64,000 nucleotides of DNA from Rhodamnia argentea (taxonomy: Eukaryota; Streptophyta; Magnoliopsida; Myrtales; Myrtaceae): positions 1,488,001 to 1,552,000 of the forward strand of contig NC_063151.1 of assembly GCF_020921035.1 (NCBI RefSeq), read 5' to 3'. A program made the translations under genes and the position numbers. Every line of letters starts with the position of its first letter. The stretch's first letter is position 1. The notes beneath the pieces are model-generated. The model was not told the origin of the DNA. It was given only the letters and a program-made list of their open reading frames with translations, and made no database searches. Below are positions 44,452 to 56,156 of the stretch, piece after piece.

Positions 44452-47400
44452 TTACATGAAGTTCTGATCTCGTGCTATGACGGCCGGTCTTGACGACGAC
44501 AATTGATCAGCCACGATTTGAACTTGCTCATGGTTCTGGATACCTGAATCGGGTGCACTTCCTGCAGAATTGAAGTGTAGTTACATACTACCAACTCTAG
44601 CTTGTGCTCAAAAAGGGTTATTGGGTTTTGTCCGTGATCATAGAGCTTCAAGAGTTTAGTTGCGGTTTGCTTTAACCCCAACACACAATTTAGCCTCGAG
44701 TCATCCAACAAATTCACAATTTTCTGAGATTATACATTGAATTTTGGCAGGATGTTCTCCCAAATGGTTGATCAAGGCAAGGGCCAATGACCCGAGGCCT
44801 TGTTTGGTTCATCATGGAGTTAGATTATACAATAGAAATGATAATCCTATTACTCGGTGTTCTCTCGTCTGGATTAAACTTTATATACGAGAACTGGAAC
44901 ATGGAAGTTCCAATACTAAGATTTTCATTTCCATGTGAACCAACCTTCCGACCCAAAAAAAAAAAAAAATTGCGAACCAACCTAGACCTTTACTTTTATC
45001 CTAGCCGTCTTCTTCATTAAAGAGGCTTTCTCTTAAGATAAAGCCAAAGTTGAATGAACCTAATTCAGAGTAGGTGAATCTTTTGGGATACCTGTTGGAT
45101 AAAATCCATCGGTCCAGGAAGAGTAAGCCGCATCGACAAGTTGCCCGAACTCAGCATGATCAATGCGGCTGTGATGCTCTATGGCATTCGTGGGGCTCAT
45201 GTCATGATCAAGATTTTCAATTTGCTGATGAAGTGCTGAAACTGGTGGTAACACTCCCTGTCCTGGCTGCCATTGATCTCTGTAGGTGAAAAAGCGAACT
45301 GAAAATGTGTTCCTTATGTAGCGATTCACATATAATTTGGTTTCTATCTGCGTGTAAAGTTTTTCATTCCCCGACAAGATATTATGGATCATGAGACATA
45401 TCCCTTTTCCCATCGAGTAACTACGTACGTATGCACGTATATACACTGTTCATTACTTGTATAAAAAAGAGAATAGTACATTAATAACCATATTAACTCT
45501 TCGAAAACAATGTTTCGGAAGCATCCTACCTCAAGGGAAATAGCACATTTGAGCCCAAGGCATCCAAGATCTGCAACTGAGGGTCTTCTTGTGGAAGCAA
45601 ATCTGACATGATTGAATTTCTTGCGACAAAACCATCTTCCACACCAGCTGCTAGATGTAGATGTACCTTTTAACATTAGCCAAAGAGATCTCCGTCACTC
45701 CACAATAACATTCATTTCGGCAACTTTCTATACATTGCTCGCTTCTTAAAAGTTGCGCCTAATGAACTGAGATGCTATTGTTTGAAATTCTTCTGTACAC
45801 GATACAGGAAATAGTGACCAATTTTTGTGTAGACGGTAAAGTAAACCCGCGTATAATCTGGTATCATATTGATGGAAGAGCTGGACACTCATGGTGGCGT
45901 ACTAATAGTTGCAAACTGCATTGAATTGAAAGCTTTAATTTCACAATAAAATCGTTACACATCTATTGAGTGGATTGGGATTTCTGGGAATAGCATATTG
46001 GCATGCATACAAGAAAATGTACACATATACCTGGGAACTTGTGGGTAGGTACTTTTCCTCCAAAATTTGCTGTTGCATAGGAAAATTGCTTAGAGCGTCA
46101 GGTGAATTCGCATAAAAGCACACTTGAGGTACGAAATGATTGTCAAAAAAAAAAAAAAAAACATTTTACCTTCCGAATCTGGACTCGTCGCAAGGCTTCC
46201 TCGAGGATCTGCTCCTGGTACTCGGTCTCACTCGCAGTGGTGATTTCTGAAGGATCACCTTCGTATATTCTACAGCGACAGTCATTAATTAAACCTCAAG
46301 TTAACATTACCAAAGCGTGGATTGTGAGTAATTGATTCAATGGCCTTCTCAAGTCAACCGTTCAAATTGGATCAAGAAACCGGAATCAATATTTGACCAT
46401 GCCTGAGTTGTTTCTCCAGCTCCTCCAGCTGGTGCATGCATTTCCGGAGCTCCTGTTGTGCATCCTGCAACATTCACGTATGTACGCCGAAAGCTATTAT
46501 ATATGTAGAGAAGCTTTAGCTAGGAAGCTTCCCATTCATTTTCCTAAGAGAAAATCTTGTTCTAGTTATGAAGTACCTTGAGTTGAGAATCACTGCTCAC
46601 AAGGCTGCTTCACAGGAAAGCAATCACATGTCATAACCACGATACACTTAGTAGTGGTGAACGGTTTCTCGATGTGCGATTTTGTCTAGTAAGCTTACTT
46701 AGCAAAGAATTAGGCGCAAATTCATATCAAGCAAGAGGATTTTACTAAACAATTCCGAGATTACCTGGCAGCTTTATGGGTTGCCTTGGCTTCTTCCTTC
46801 ATTTTACAAACAACTCTTCGTAGAAACTGCAAAGGGAACTTCCAAATTAATCTTCAGCAACGAAATGAACTTTCCATATTTTTTTCTGGGAATACGATTT
46901 CTGGGGGAGAGCTTACCTCTTGATTATGGAGCCTTCTTCGGTGGCGGAAAGCAGATGTCGAACAAGACACTTCGTCAGCATCGACCTCTTCAGATGATCA
47001 TTAACATAGGGATCATCAAAACAACAACAAAAAACCTACTTACCTTCCACGCTCATGATCAGGAAGATCCACATACCGTCCCAAAACCTCTTCGATGCTT
47101 TCATCGGGAGAAAAAGCACAACGCTAATCAGTGTACGACAATTGATATTTTCGCGCGTTTCAAGCATTTTGAACGAGAGGATTGTGATTAAGAAGATAAA
47201 GAGCATCGTCGCTTAGTTTTCTCGATTAAGCAAACCTTTTGTCTCCAGAGAACAAACTGAGTCTCCCAGAAGGAGAGAACATGACGAGGGCTACATCGAC
47301 ATCGCATAGAACGGAAAGCTCGTAAGCTTTCTTGATCAGCCCGTTTCTTCTTTTCGAGAAGGTCACCTGTCTGCTCGTTGTGTTCTCTATTCTCTTGATC

Positions 47401-47501
47401 TGAAGCTTCACCCTCCCCATCACTGTCTCCTCTCTCCCAACCCTCACCTGTCTGCTCGTTGTGTTCTCTATTCTCTTGATCTGAAGCTTCACCCTCCCCA
47501 T
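44452..47501 (-). CDS. MIKC*-type MADS-box transcription factor, AGL66/AGL104-like
   Basis: Eleven exons join in frame: 47501-47236, 47097-47044, 46932-46917 (16 nt), 46826-46765, 46604-46577, 46464-46403, 46269-46170, 46069-46031, 45666-45530, 45279-45092, 44561-44452. From the ancestral start at 47420 the protein is 326 residues; from the ATG at 47501 it is 353. MIKC* S-class factors (AGL66/AGL104) bind DNA as heterodimers and drive late pollen gene expression. Visible: MADS domain ([33 protein letters not shown]), [19 protein letters not shown], a coiled K-like region ([30 protein letters not shown]) and the C-terminal [12 protein letters not shown] motif typical of the group. Exon 1 contains a perfect 81-bp tandem duplication. 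The intron after 46403 uses a GC donor. The exon 8 start (46069) is the least certain junction. Confidence 0.87.
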
Positions 47502-47524
47502 CACTGTCTCCTCTCTCCCAACCC
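47363..47524 (-). repeat. Perfect 81-bp tandem duplication in MADS exon 1
   Basis: 47363-47443 and 47444-47524 are identical over all 81 bases. The unit is 27 codons, so the frame is kept, and it duplicates the end of the leader, the start ATG and the first 19 codons ([19 protein letters not shown]). In-frame ATGs therefore occur at 47540, 47501 and 47420. Confidence 0.97.
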
Positions 47525-47540
47525 GATGATCGGGTTTCAT

Positions 47541-47859
47541 ATATTCTTACATCAATTTATAGAACATAGGATGATTCAGTCGTTTGCATGTGTGAGACTC
47601 CGCGTTCAGATCCTGAAATAAATTGCAACGTCTTTGAACGGACGGAAATAAAGTGGAGAAGTGTAGGGTTAAGAGGAAAAAGTGCAGGAAAGGTGATGAA
47701 CAGTATACGACGTGTGTTGTCAGTATCAGGCTGGGTGCAGAAGAACATGACGAGAGAGGAGTAAAGAGAGAGATATGGCGGTGCTTGGTGGACTTGCGAT
47801 CCCAAAAAAAGGAGTAAGGTAAATAATTTGCAGATATGAGATTTCTATTGTTTCGTATC
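47541..47859. other. Promoter region of the MADS gene
   Basis: About 320 bp of balanced composition upstream of exon 1, before the AT-rich array begins. The minus-strand ORF at 47557-47805 has no recognised domain. Confidence 0.35.
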
Positions 47860-49620
47860 TAAAAACCCACCAACACTTTCAAGAATTATTTTAATAGTTT
47901 TCAAAGTTACATTTTTATCCTAACTTACGAACTTTTATTTGAATAACTTAATTCCGAATTTACTGTCTCCTATATGAAATTGCTAACCTAAAAGATGTAC
48001 CAACTTTTTTCATTATTGGATCACTCGATAATTTTCGGTTACGAATTCTAATTTAAGCTACCTACCAATTTTAATTATTATCCTTAATTAGCCAACTTTT
48101 CTATTGATCTATCAAAGTTTGTTTTCCTTACTTAGCAAACCTTTACATGTACCGACTCTTTTAAGAATTTACCAACCTAGATAATTATAACCCACAAACT
48201 TTTCTCCCATCAAATTACTGTACTATATTGGCTTTCTCACTCTGATTTGAGTTACTCATCAATGCTTATATGCTTTTTAACTGCGCCAACTTTGCTTATT
48301 GTTCTTGGACTTTTATTTTTATTTTTTAGCAATGCCTTATCACAAACTTTTTTGTTACAAATTACCAAGTTTAATTAGAACGATTTACTAACTTTCCTTT
48401 CAATAAATTACCATATACTTTTAGGTCACCAACTCTCATTTAAGCTACTAAATAGTTGGTAATTAAAGTTAGTAAAAGATAAGAGATAAAAAAAAATGTT
48501 TTTTAAAAATAAAAAACCAAATAAAATAAGGTAACAAACTTGAATAGGAATCGGTAATGCAAAATTAGTTGGTTACTTGATCAGAGAAATGTTGATAATC
48601 ACTCTAATTGATGTTGGCAAATTTTTACAAAGAGATGATAAATATAAGAAGATGGTAAGTGAGGCAAATACAAATAGTCACTTAATTGAAAAGTTAGTGG
48701 ATTATAAACGAAATAATAACAAGTTGGTAAGTAACTCATATTAGAGTTGGTAACCAAAAATTGACAGGAGAAAAGTTCGTAAGAACACAAAAAGTGGATA
48801 ATTTCATATTATAGTTGGTAAATCTAACCCGTTAGTAAAGAAGATAAATAAAATATGATGGATGAGAACAAAACTCTTTAGAGTTAGTGATAAGATAAGT
48901 AGACATTATGAAAGATTAAATAAATATTGTTAACTAACTCAAGCGGGAGTTGGTAGTGCAAAATTACTTGGCAACTTTATCGGAGAAAAGTTGATAGCCG
49001 TGGACGTTAGCAATTCCTAAAAAAGTTGGTGGATTTAACAAATTCGGCAAGCAAGGCAACAAAAGTGGTAACTCAATAGAAAATTTGGTGTATTAAAAAA
49101 ACAAATATGTGGTAGTAATAAGCAGTTTAAATGAGAGTTGGGATCTTAAAATTAGTTGGTAATTTAATGGGAGAAAAGTGATAAGTCGCTCAGATAAAGG
49201 TTGACAATTTCATATAATAGTTGATAAATTTAAGGTGTTAGCAAGGAAAAAAAAATAAAATTTTGTAAATGACAAGGAAAGTATTTATTTTCCAAAGATA
49301 ATAAAAGTTGGTAACTTCAAAAAACTATATAAATGTCGCTAACTAACTAGAATAGAAGTTGGTAATGCAAAAGTTGTTAGCGACTTAATTGAATAAGAGT
49401 CAATAATCATGCTAATTAAATTGACCGTTTTTAAAACATAGTTAGTAAACTTAATGGTTGGCAAACAAGGGCATACATTTGTAAAAAAAACATTGATAAA
49501 CAACTCACGTGAGACTTGGCAAATCAAAACTAGTTGATAACTTAATGACGGAAAAATTGGTTAGTCACATAAATAAAGGTAGCTAAGTTAGTTGATACGA
49601 TAAATAAGGCATCTGTAAGA
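47860..49620. repeat. Large inverted array of GTTGGTAA-like motifs
   Basis: Left of about 48450 the motif occurs mostly as (T)ACCAAC(T)TTT; right of about 48460 it occurs as AGTTGGTAA, more than ten times on each side at irregular spacing of about 30-80 bp. Companion words TTTAAGCTAC/ACTCA(T/C)ATTAGAG follow the same switch. So the block is a long degenerate inverted repeat with its axis near 48455. A shorter relative is at 59370-59880. No coding capacity. It is probably a non-autonomous element or foldback with internal amplification; the superfamily is undetermined. Confidence 0.6.
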
Positions 49621-52600
49621 AAGACAATTAAAATATCTAGAGTGAAGCAACAGAGAGAAATGTCCATTTTAAGGAGACAATAGAAACAACCCTTTTAACT
49701 TATCCCCTTAAATAAAAGCCACCTAAGTACGTAAATTTCAAATTCTAGGATGTAATAGCCTTTTCTACCTTTTTTTTTTTGTTACCATATCGAATATGAA
49801 AGAGCCTTGCAATACACACCGTGCAATTTGTGGGTACCCAACTCCTACCGTGCTTACAGTAGGTCGTCGATCCACACACACATGCGCACGCACATGAAAG
49901 GGCGGTGTCGCCCCCTTGAAATAATATAACCTAGCTCATGTCGAGGCGCGCGACACTAGCTTAGAGAAAGGCAAGGGCCTCCCGACCCTTATGACGATGG
50001 CAACTAGGGTTCCATGAGCGTCGCTAGTGGTCTCTCCCTCCTCCCTTTTAGTTGGAACTACATTATCTATCAAAAAAGACACGTTGCCTTGTGCTTTCCT
50101 ACCAGAAAGTCTGTTTCTTTTCCCTCTTTTTTTTTCCTTTTCTGGACAACGCTTCTCCCTCTTGGGTTGGGAGATTGGAACAAATCGGTATCCAGGCTTG
50201 CTTGTAAGATTCTATTTTTATTTATTGGAATAAAGAAGAGTTTTCTCATAGCGTACACTTGGTATAAAAAGTTGATTATACAAGTTGATAGTTTTGGTCC
50301 ATAAGTGCATTACCAATCAAAACATGTTCACGGACGGGGGAAAAGTGCATCACAAGTCATAAATGATTGAGTGCAATCAAGTTCTAAGCTTTTCAACCAG
50401 TTCAATTAAATCTTATACTTTTCTCGACAAGTGCAATTAAGTCTTTTCAATGAACAGTACCTAAAATCACCTGCACCTCACTTAAGTTTACGCAGCATCC
50501 CTAAATTGCCCTTTTCGACATAAGTTTTAGTATTTCATTGAATCAACTGAAACGCAATTGTACGTTATGTTGAAGGAGTTAGAGTTGATTGAATAAGTTT
50601 AAAGCTTTAGAGCCAATTGCATTTCGTACATAAGGTCCTGAAGTTGGTGCAATTTTCAAGCGTGCGCATGTCAAAAGTATATAGATTCGTGGCTGTGAAT
50701 TGTGAGAAAAAAGAATATCCTTCTTCTGGGAAATTGGCAGTAATTGAGTTTCATGTAGTGCATTCATTTCCGAGGAAGATTTTCCTATGAAAACCCCTTT
50801 TTTCTGCCGGAAAACTAGCTAAAGAAACGTAGATTCAGTCTTTCCACGGAACGACATTGCTGGTCAATCCACACCCCGACAACAAAAATGATGTGTTCCG
50901 GCGAACCTCATCTGGGAAAAAGATTGATAAGATTCAATGTGTTTGTCGAAAAGCGGCAGAGAACAAGGAGAAGGAGACGTAAGGATCATTTATGGATGCA
51001 GAAATTGAGGGGGGAAGTGGGGGTTGGACGCGAGCTTGACAAGGAAGATGGCCCCCTCCATTGCCACCTCGTCGGCTCCCTCTGGACGTGTCTGCTCTTC
51101 CTCGGTTCCTACTGCCGACCATTCGTGTCGCCAGCACGTCGATCCCATCGATACGGCAACGATGGCAAAGGACGAGGTCGAGCCAGAGCATCATCAGTTG
51201 GTCTACCTGTGCTTGCCACGGGCTTAGGAGGAGGATTCTGCCTCTCTTCTCATTAAGTTTTGTATAAATGTCAGGCCTCCATCGTCGGTGGGTCGCCCGC
51301 TCTTTTTAAGGGTTGATCTCGCCCGCTTTCACCGGCGCGGGGAAAAATCTAAAGAGATGACAATATTATATACGTCATTAGAGTATTAGTAGGCGGGTGG
51401 ATGATGATTAATCATATCGGTATTAACGATTTTGTAGTCTTCACATATTCCCACTAACTGGAATCCGAGGTCCAGACACATATCAATTTTGCTTGGCCCA
51501 AGATGAATCAACGAAGATACCTAGGAAGCACGAGTTCGTCAAAGAAAGCTCAGAAATCCTCGTCCTCTTTTAAGAAAAAGTTGGGAGTCAGCGTCGTATA
51601 AAATCACTTTCCCTTTGTTGCCCCAGACGTCGCTGTCCTAATGGCAAGTCAAAATCCACAGCAGCAATAGGCGAACGGAGACGGAAAGAAGAAGTACTTT
51701 GTTGTCAAACACGAAAGGTGGGAACTTTACCTTTTGACTGGGATTTTTCGATCGGGGTTGAAGAGGAGCTGGAAAAGAAGACAAAAAGGCTCCTGCATTT
51801 GAATGACATAACCAAACTTAATTAGACTTCGAGTTAGCGTTGAAGGCGGAGATCGGATATCCCTACCCTTTTTTTTTTTTTTTAAATCTCACTGAACAGT
51901 CGTTTGAGTCGCACCTCATTCAATTCCACCTATTTTGTAAAATCTCCTTTCCTTGAGGTACCTTTGTGAAACCTCGTCGCGAAAGGAGGTTCCACGAACT
52001 TGTGGATGCAAAATGAGCACTTTGCTTTTGAAACCAGAGCCTTTTTACCGAATAGTCAATAGCTCGCCACTGACGATGTTGCTAGACAGATTCACGAGTA
52101 ATTGTACCGAGCACTTACCACATGAATAGCTGCCCAAGCGGCACAAGGTTTACCCCTAAAGTGGTTTGGAAGTATCTCAATGTCAGGTTTGCATCGTAGC
52201 ACATCTTGATCTCGCAGACGGATTTGCACCGTAATGAGGTTGTGACGACGGCGTCGTCCTCCGAAGCAATAAACGGATATTTCATAGGAGATGTAACATT
52301 CTTATAGTGACGTATAAGTGAATTGCTGACACCAATCTTCTATTCTCGTTCTTTTGTCGATTAACAAAAAAAGAATTATATACACTTGAAGAAAGAAATT
52401 TTAAGAAACCGCCATTGACACCATGAAAGTAATCATGCATTAATTTGATTCCGACATGGGCATGGCAACTAAACAATTCCCTCGGATTGAAAAGAAAAAT
52501 CATCGGAGACAGCCTTAGCCAAATAACTGATACCTAACATTCAGAAAAACTTAGCCATTGAATGACCCGCCAAACCCAAGAACAACGGTTAGCTGAACTC

Positions 52601-52728
52601 ATAAACAAAGGAAACGCAAGCCCAAACTCATTGCACAGCGTCAAATCTACTAGTCTTTCCTTTGTCTCAAGCTTCCCTCACTCAGTAGACCAGTAGCTTG
52701 CCCCCCTTCCTTCTCCTCTTCTCTGCCC

Positions 52729-52731
<3 letters not shown>
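49621..52731. other. Intergenic, 3.1 kb without a recognised gene
   Basis: Contains GTGCAATTAAGT repeats at 50330-50450 (related to those near 10.2 kb). There is a GC-balanced island at 50880-51270 with overlapping open frames on both strands, none of which I recognise. An AT-rich stretch leads to the RING gene promoter. Confidence 0.4.

Positions 52732-52732
<1 letters not shown>

Positions 52733-52761
<29 letters not shown>
52733..52761 (+). repeat. (CT)n microsatellite in the RING gene leader
   Basis: About 13-14 CT units ending 20 bp before the ATG at 52782, so inside the 5' UTR. Confidence 0.85.
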
Positions 52762-52766
<5 letters not shown>

Positions 52767-52781
52767 CCGGGAGAGTTCGCC

Positions 52782-54926
52782 ATGTACAGACCCGTCTCCC
52801 CTCTTCCGGGCAACGCCCGTTATTCTTCGCCGGCGCAGCGGTGGCAGGAGGCCTGGGCTCGGTTGCTAGCTCCTCTGACTCTTTGGCTATGTGGCATGTA
52901 AATTCTAGATTTTCACGGGGCAATGCGTATCTCGGCGAAGCCATTGATTGAATCGAGAATCTCCTTCTTGTTGTTGCAGTTTCGGTGAGCTTGAGGTACG
53001 GGTACTTTGGGGATTCTCGTATGGTGATCGGCCCGGGCTCGTCGAGGCTGATCAAGGCGAGCTCGCTGTTCGTGGACCGGGTCGACGTGCGGGATGAAGA
53101 TAGGAAAGGGGTCAGTGTCTATGGCTTCTCTGAGAAGCCTCAGTTGAGCTACGAGACAAACTGGACGGTGTCGAATTATCTGATTGTGGGCTCTTACAAT
53201 CGCAAGGTAACGTCAAAAAATTCATCTGATTCTGTTATTGCAGCTTCATTTTCATAGTAATAGGTCAGAAACGATGATGTCGGCTTGAATCTGTGAGATT
53301 TGAAATGGTTCCAACTCTGCGGTGCAGGGATTCAACCTGTGGTTAAACAGAGGTTCGAAAATCCGAATGCGATGGGAAGCTCAGACTAGCCACTTAAATC
53401 AACTGCAAGTCTCTATGGTCAAAGGTAAGTCGTCACTTGCATTAGAAATGTAACAGGTGGGGAAGATAGCCCTGTAATCTTGGATTGTTTTCTTAGGCTA
53501 GTGATCTCAAATTTTTGCAGGAGAGCTTAAGTATGAAATGGTGCAGCCGAGTTTTACGAGTTCCCCTGATGCTGCGGCGCTCAAAGAACCGATTAACTGT
53601 AAGACTTTATTGCAACAGTTTCATGTTATGACACCAAGTTCTTTTCACAGATATACTAGGTCTTGTCCTGAGCTTTTTTGCTCATCTTCAGAAGTAGGAC
53701 TTTCTAGCTCTACAGAGAATATTTTTACCAGGTTCTTTCCACACATTAGCAGCAACAGTGCATCATATCTTGTAATAGATCTAGATTAACCTCAATATGA
53801 ATGAAAAGGTCTTCCATATCGATAGGATTTCAGGGAGGTCATGATGGTGCTGGTCGATGTGATACTAATTTTCTTGCAGCTTTGATGAGACCTTGTCTGT
53901 GGAAGTAAATGATTGGCAGAGCAATCGCTCGAGTGATATATGCACAGTTTGAGATGTACAATGTTGTGATTGGATCGAATTTACTTCATTTCAGTTAAAG
54001 AAGCCGAGTACTATATTGAAGAAGATGACAAATACTATGTAAGAGTCATAAATGCCAATTCTAGGAGCATCATCATGTCGATGAGCGTGAACGCTTCATC
54101 GAAGATATATGACATAACAAAGGCAAAGATCATGTGCTCGACATTGAAGGGGTCCTGTCAGCTGAAGCTCCTCTTCCCTAATACTCAGTATGTGGTGGTA
54201 ACCACGCCAAGCAATGTAATTTCTTATCCCCTAGGTTGTTTTGTGAACTCAATGGAACCTCCGAAGTTTTAACTTCTGGTGGTCACAATAACTTCAGGGT
54301 GACCTTGGCGATTGGTATATCGAGCTCTCTTTTGTGGCTCGTGTTGTAACTTACATAGCAATTCTAGGTACGGTAATCAAGAAATCTCCCATGAGAACAT
54401 GCCTTTTTGTTCATTACTAGTGATTGGGATTCAGCCTAACGATTTCTAAATTTGCAGGATTCATTGTGATTGTCATTTTTCTAATACTGAAGTACCTAGG
54501 GGTATGTGATGTTGAGAACGAGGTCTATGTAGACGACACCCCGATAGTTCCTGTTCGGGAAGTGACAGAGACCGCTCCTATAATGCCGGAGAAATCAAGT
54601 AGGCCCACATATGGAACCAACGAGGAGGAGGATGATGATGCGGGATCATCTAGTAGCTCTTCAGAGGATTTATATGATGCGAAATTATGTGTGATCTGCT
54701 ATGACGAGCAAAGGAATTGCTTCTTCGTCCCCTGTGGGCACTGTGCTACTTGTTATGACTGTGCTCAAAGGTATTCATTCAACGATCTGTATTATGTAAT
54801 ATGTGTGTTACGAGTACATATCATTCACATAAGAACAATTTTTGCAGGATAATGGAGGGGGAGAGCAAAGTATGTCCGATTTGCCGGAGGCTTATTCATA
54901 AAGTCAGGAGATTGTTTAGCCCATAA
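52782..54926 (+). CDS. Membrane RING-HC E3 ubiquitin ligase, APD1-4-like
   Basis: Eight exons join in frame: 52782-52893, 52980-53206, 53328-53424, 53521-53598, 53995-54215, 54298-54367, 54458-54770, 54848-54926, giving 398 residues. The family (Arabidopsis ABERRANT POLLEN DEVELOPMENT 1-4) consists of endomembrane E3 ligases needed for pollen mitosis and also linked to ABA/iron responses. Visible: N-terminal membrane segment (LLAPLTLWLCVSVSL) about 29-45; SLRYGYFGDSRMVIGPGSSR and WTVSNYLIVGSYNRKGFNLW of the lumenal domain; second membrane region RVVTYIAILGFIVIVIFLIL about 258-280; an acidic-serine linker; and a C-terminal RING-HC finger about 344-386 (CVICYDEQ, PCGHCATCYDC, CPICRR) with all eight ligands. 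Intron 1 needs a GC donor (TGTG|GCATGT) to keep frame. Exon boundaries were judged by eye. Confidence 0.88.
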
Positions 54927-56156
54927 GTAGAAATCCGAATCTGTACATCGAGTGATTATCTTTAGGAAGAAGAAATTTTACAGTCCAGTGAGAGAGAGGG
55001 TCATTTGTTTTTGTAACCTGAGTCCTCTGTCTGACAACTCAACTTTCTATTCCGATTCTTCATTGCCATTAAACTTGCTGGATCAAGTTGGCAGGAATTT
55101 TGTGAGGATTAAAACTCAACTATTGTTACCAGCATGAACTGTGATTCGTTCAGAAATAGAATTCAACCGGGAAAGGATCGGTGCAATTGCATACTTGAAA
55201 AGTATCTCATGTCATTCTGTATCCATTTTTGTCAGTGTGAAGTTCGGAATTTGTTTGATAATGGCCACAAGCATCCTGCCACAGTCATTAAACTGGTTCG
55301 GAAATCTGAGTTTCGAACTCGCTTTTGACAATTACCACATGTCCAAAGTGGCAGAAAGTTGATCTCCATGAAAGTTGTATTGACTGTGGAAGCGCTTGTT
55401 AGAATGTGCAGGCCGCTTTCACAGTGGAGAACTCATTCCATCAAGGCCAATCCAATGTCTCGTAAAATGTAAATGTACATGAGCAGATCTCTTACATCAA
55501 AAGACACACAAAAGGTCTAGCCATCATCTTGATTAGCAGTTTCGAGGCTCCTGCATTACCTGCTTCTTTAGCACCGCCGATGCGCTTAGTTTCAAATAGA
55601 ACTACTCAAGAAGCAAGGCATTTACGGAATGAGTTGTCCGAATTGTTCAAGTTGTGATGTAGATATGCTTAAACGTCGAAAGCAAGATGACAAACAGGGC
55701 AGGCAAACACAGCATCAAGAGAATGCTACAAACTACAAGAATGGAATGGCATGTAAGGATAGTAGATCTGCTGTTTCTGCTTATTTATCAGAACAATCGG
55801 AAGAGGAGGGCGTACAAATCAAGACACATTAATCAGACCAAGCAGAATCTGTTTCCAAAGAAAGATTCTCTCTACAACATGCTGGAATTATCCAAAACTT
55901 CAAAAAAATATTCTGAAAATGACCTCAAACGCATCAAACTCGTTCAACCAAGTGTATCTTGGTCTGTGGAATAAGCCAGACGTCACCTGGTATTTCATTG
56001 ACTTGTGTCCAATTTAGGAAAAAAACAACAGAATAAAAATAATTCTCTTCTTTGCTTTTCCCAATAGGATCCTGAAGATAAGCACGATAAGGTCGTCAGT
56101 GGTACTAATCATAGAAAGGCTTGATCCCAGATCTCTGAAAACAACCAGGTCAAACC
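54927..56156. other. 3' flank of the RING gene and promoter of CYP81 gene 3
   Basis: AT-rich with no recognised coding region; several small plus-strand ORFs (55134-55974) lack domains. Confidence 0.4.

Noticed and set aside
46069-46123. Upstream extension of MADS exon 8 ([14 protein letters not shown])
   Set aside because: It looks protein-like, but using it would leave an intron of only about 45 nt and break phase. The shorter exon starting at 46069 keeps frame on both sides.
50888-51256. Arg-rich 122-codon ORF
   Set aside because: Overlapping open frames exist in all directions in this GC-balanced island; none has a domain, and the Arg-rich run comes from an AGA/AGG-rich tract.
53881-53950. 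Extra exon in the RING gene
   Set aside because: The stretch is open in one frame and preceded by TTGCAG, but joining exon 4 (AACT) directly to 53995 keeps frame and gives the family-like KEPINFKEAEYY, while inclusion breaks the frame.
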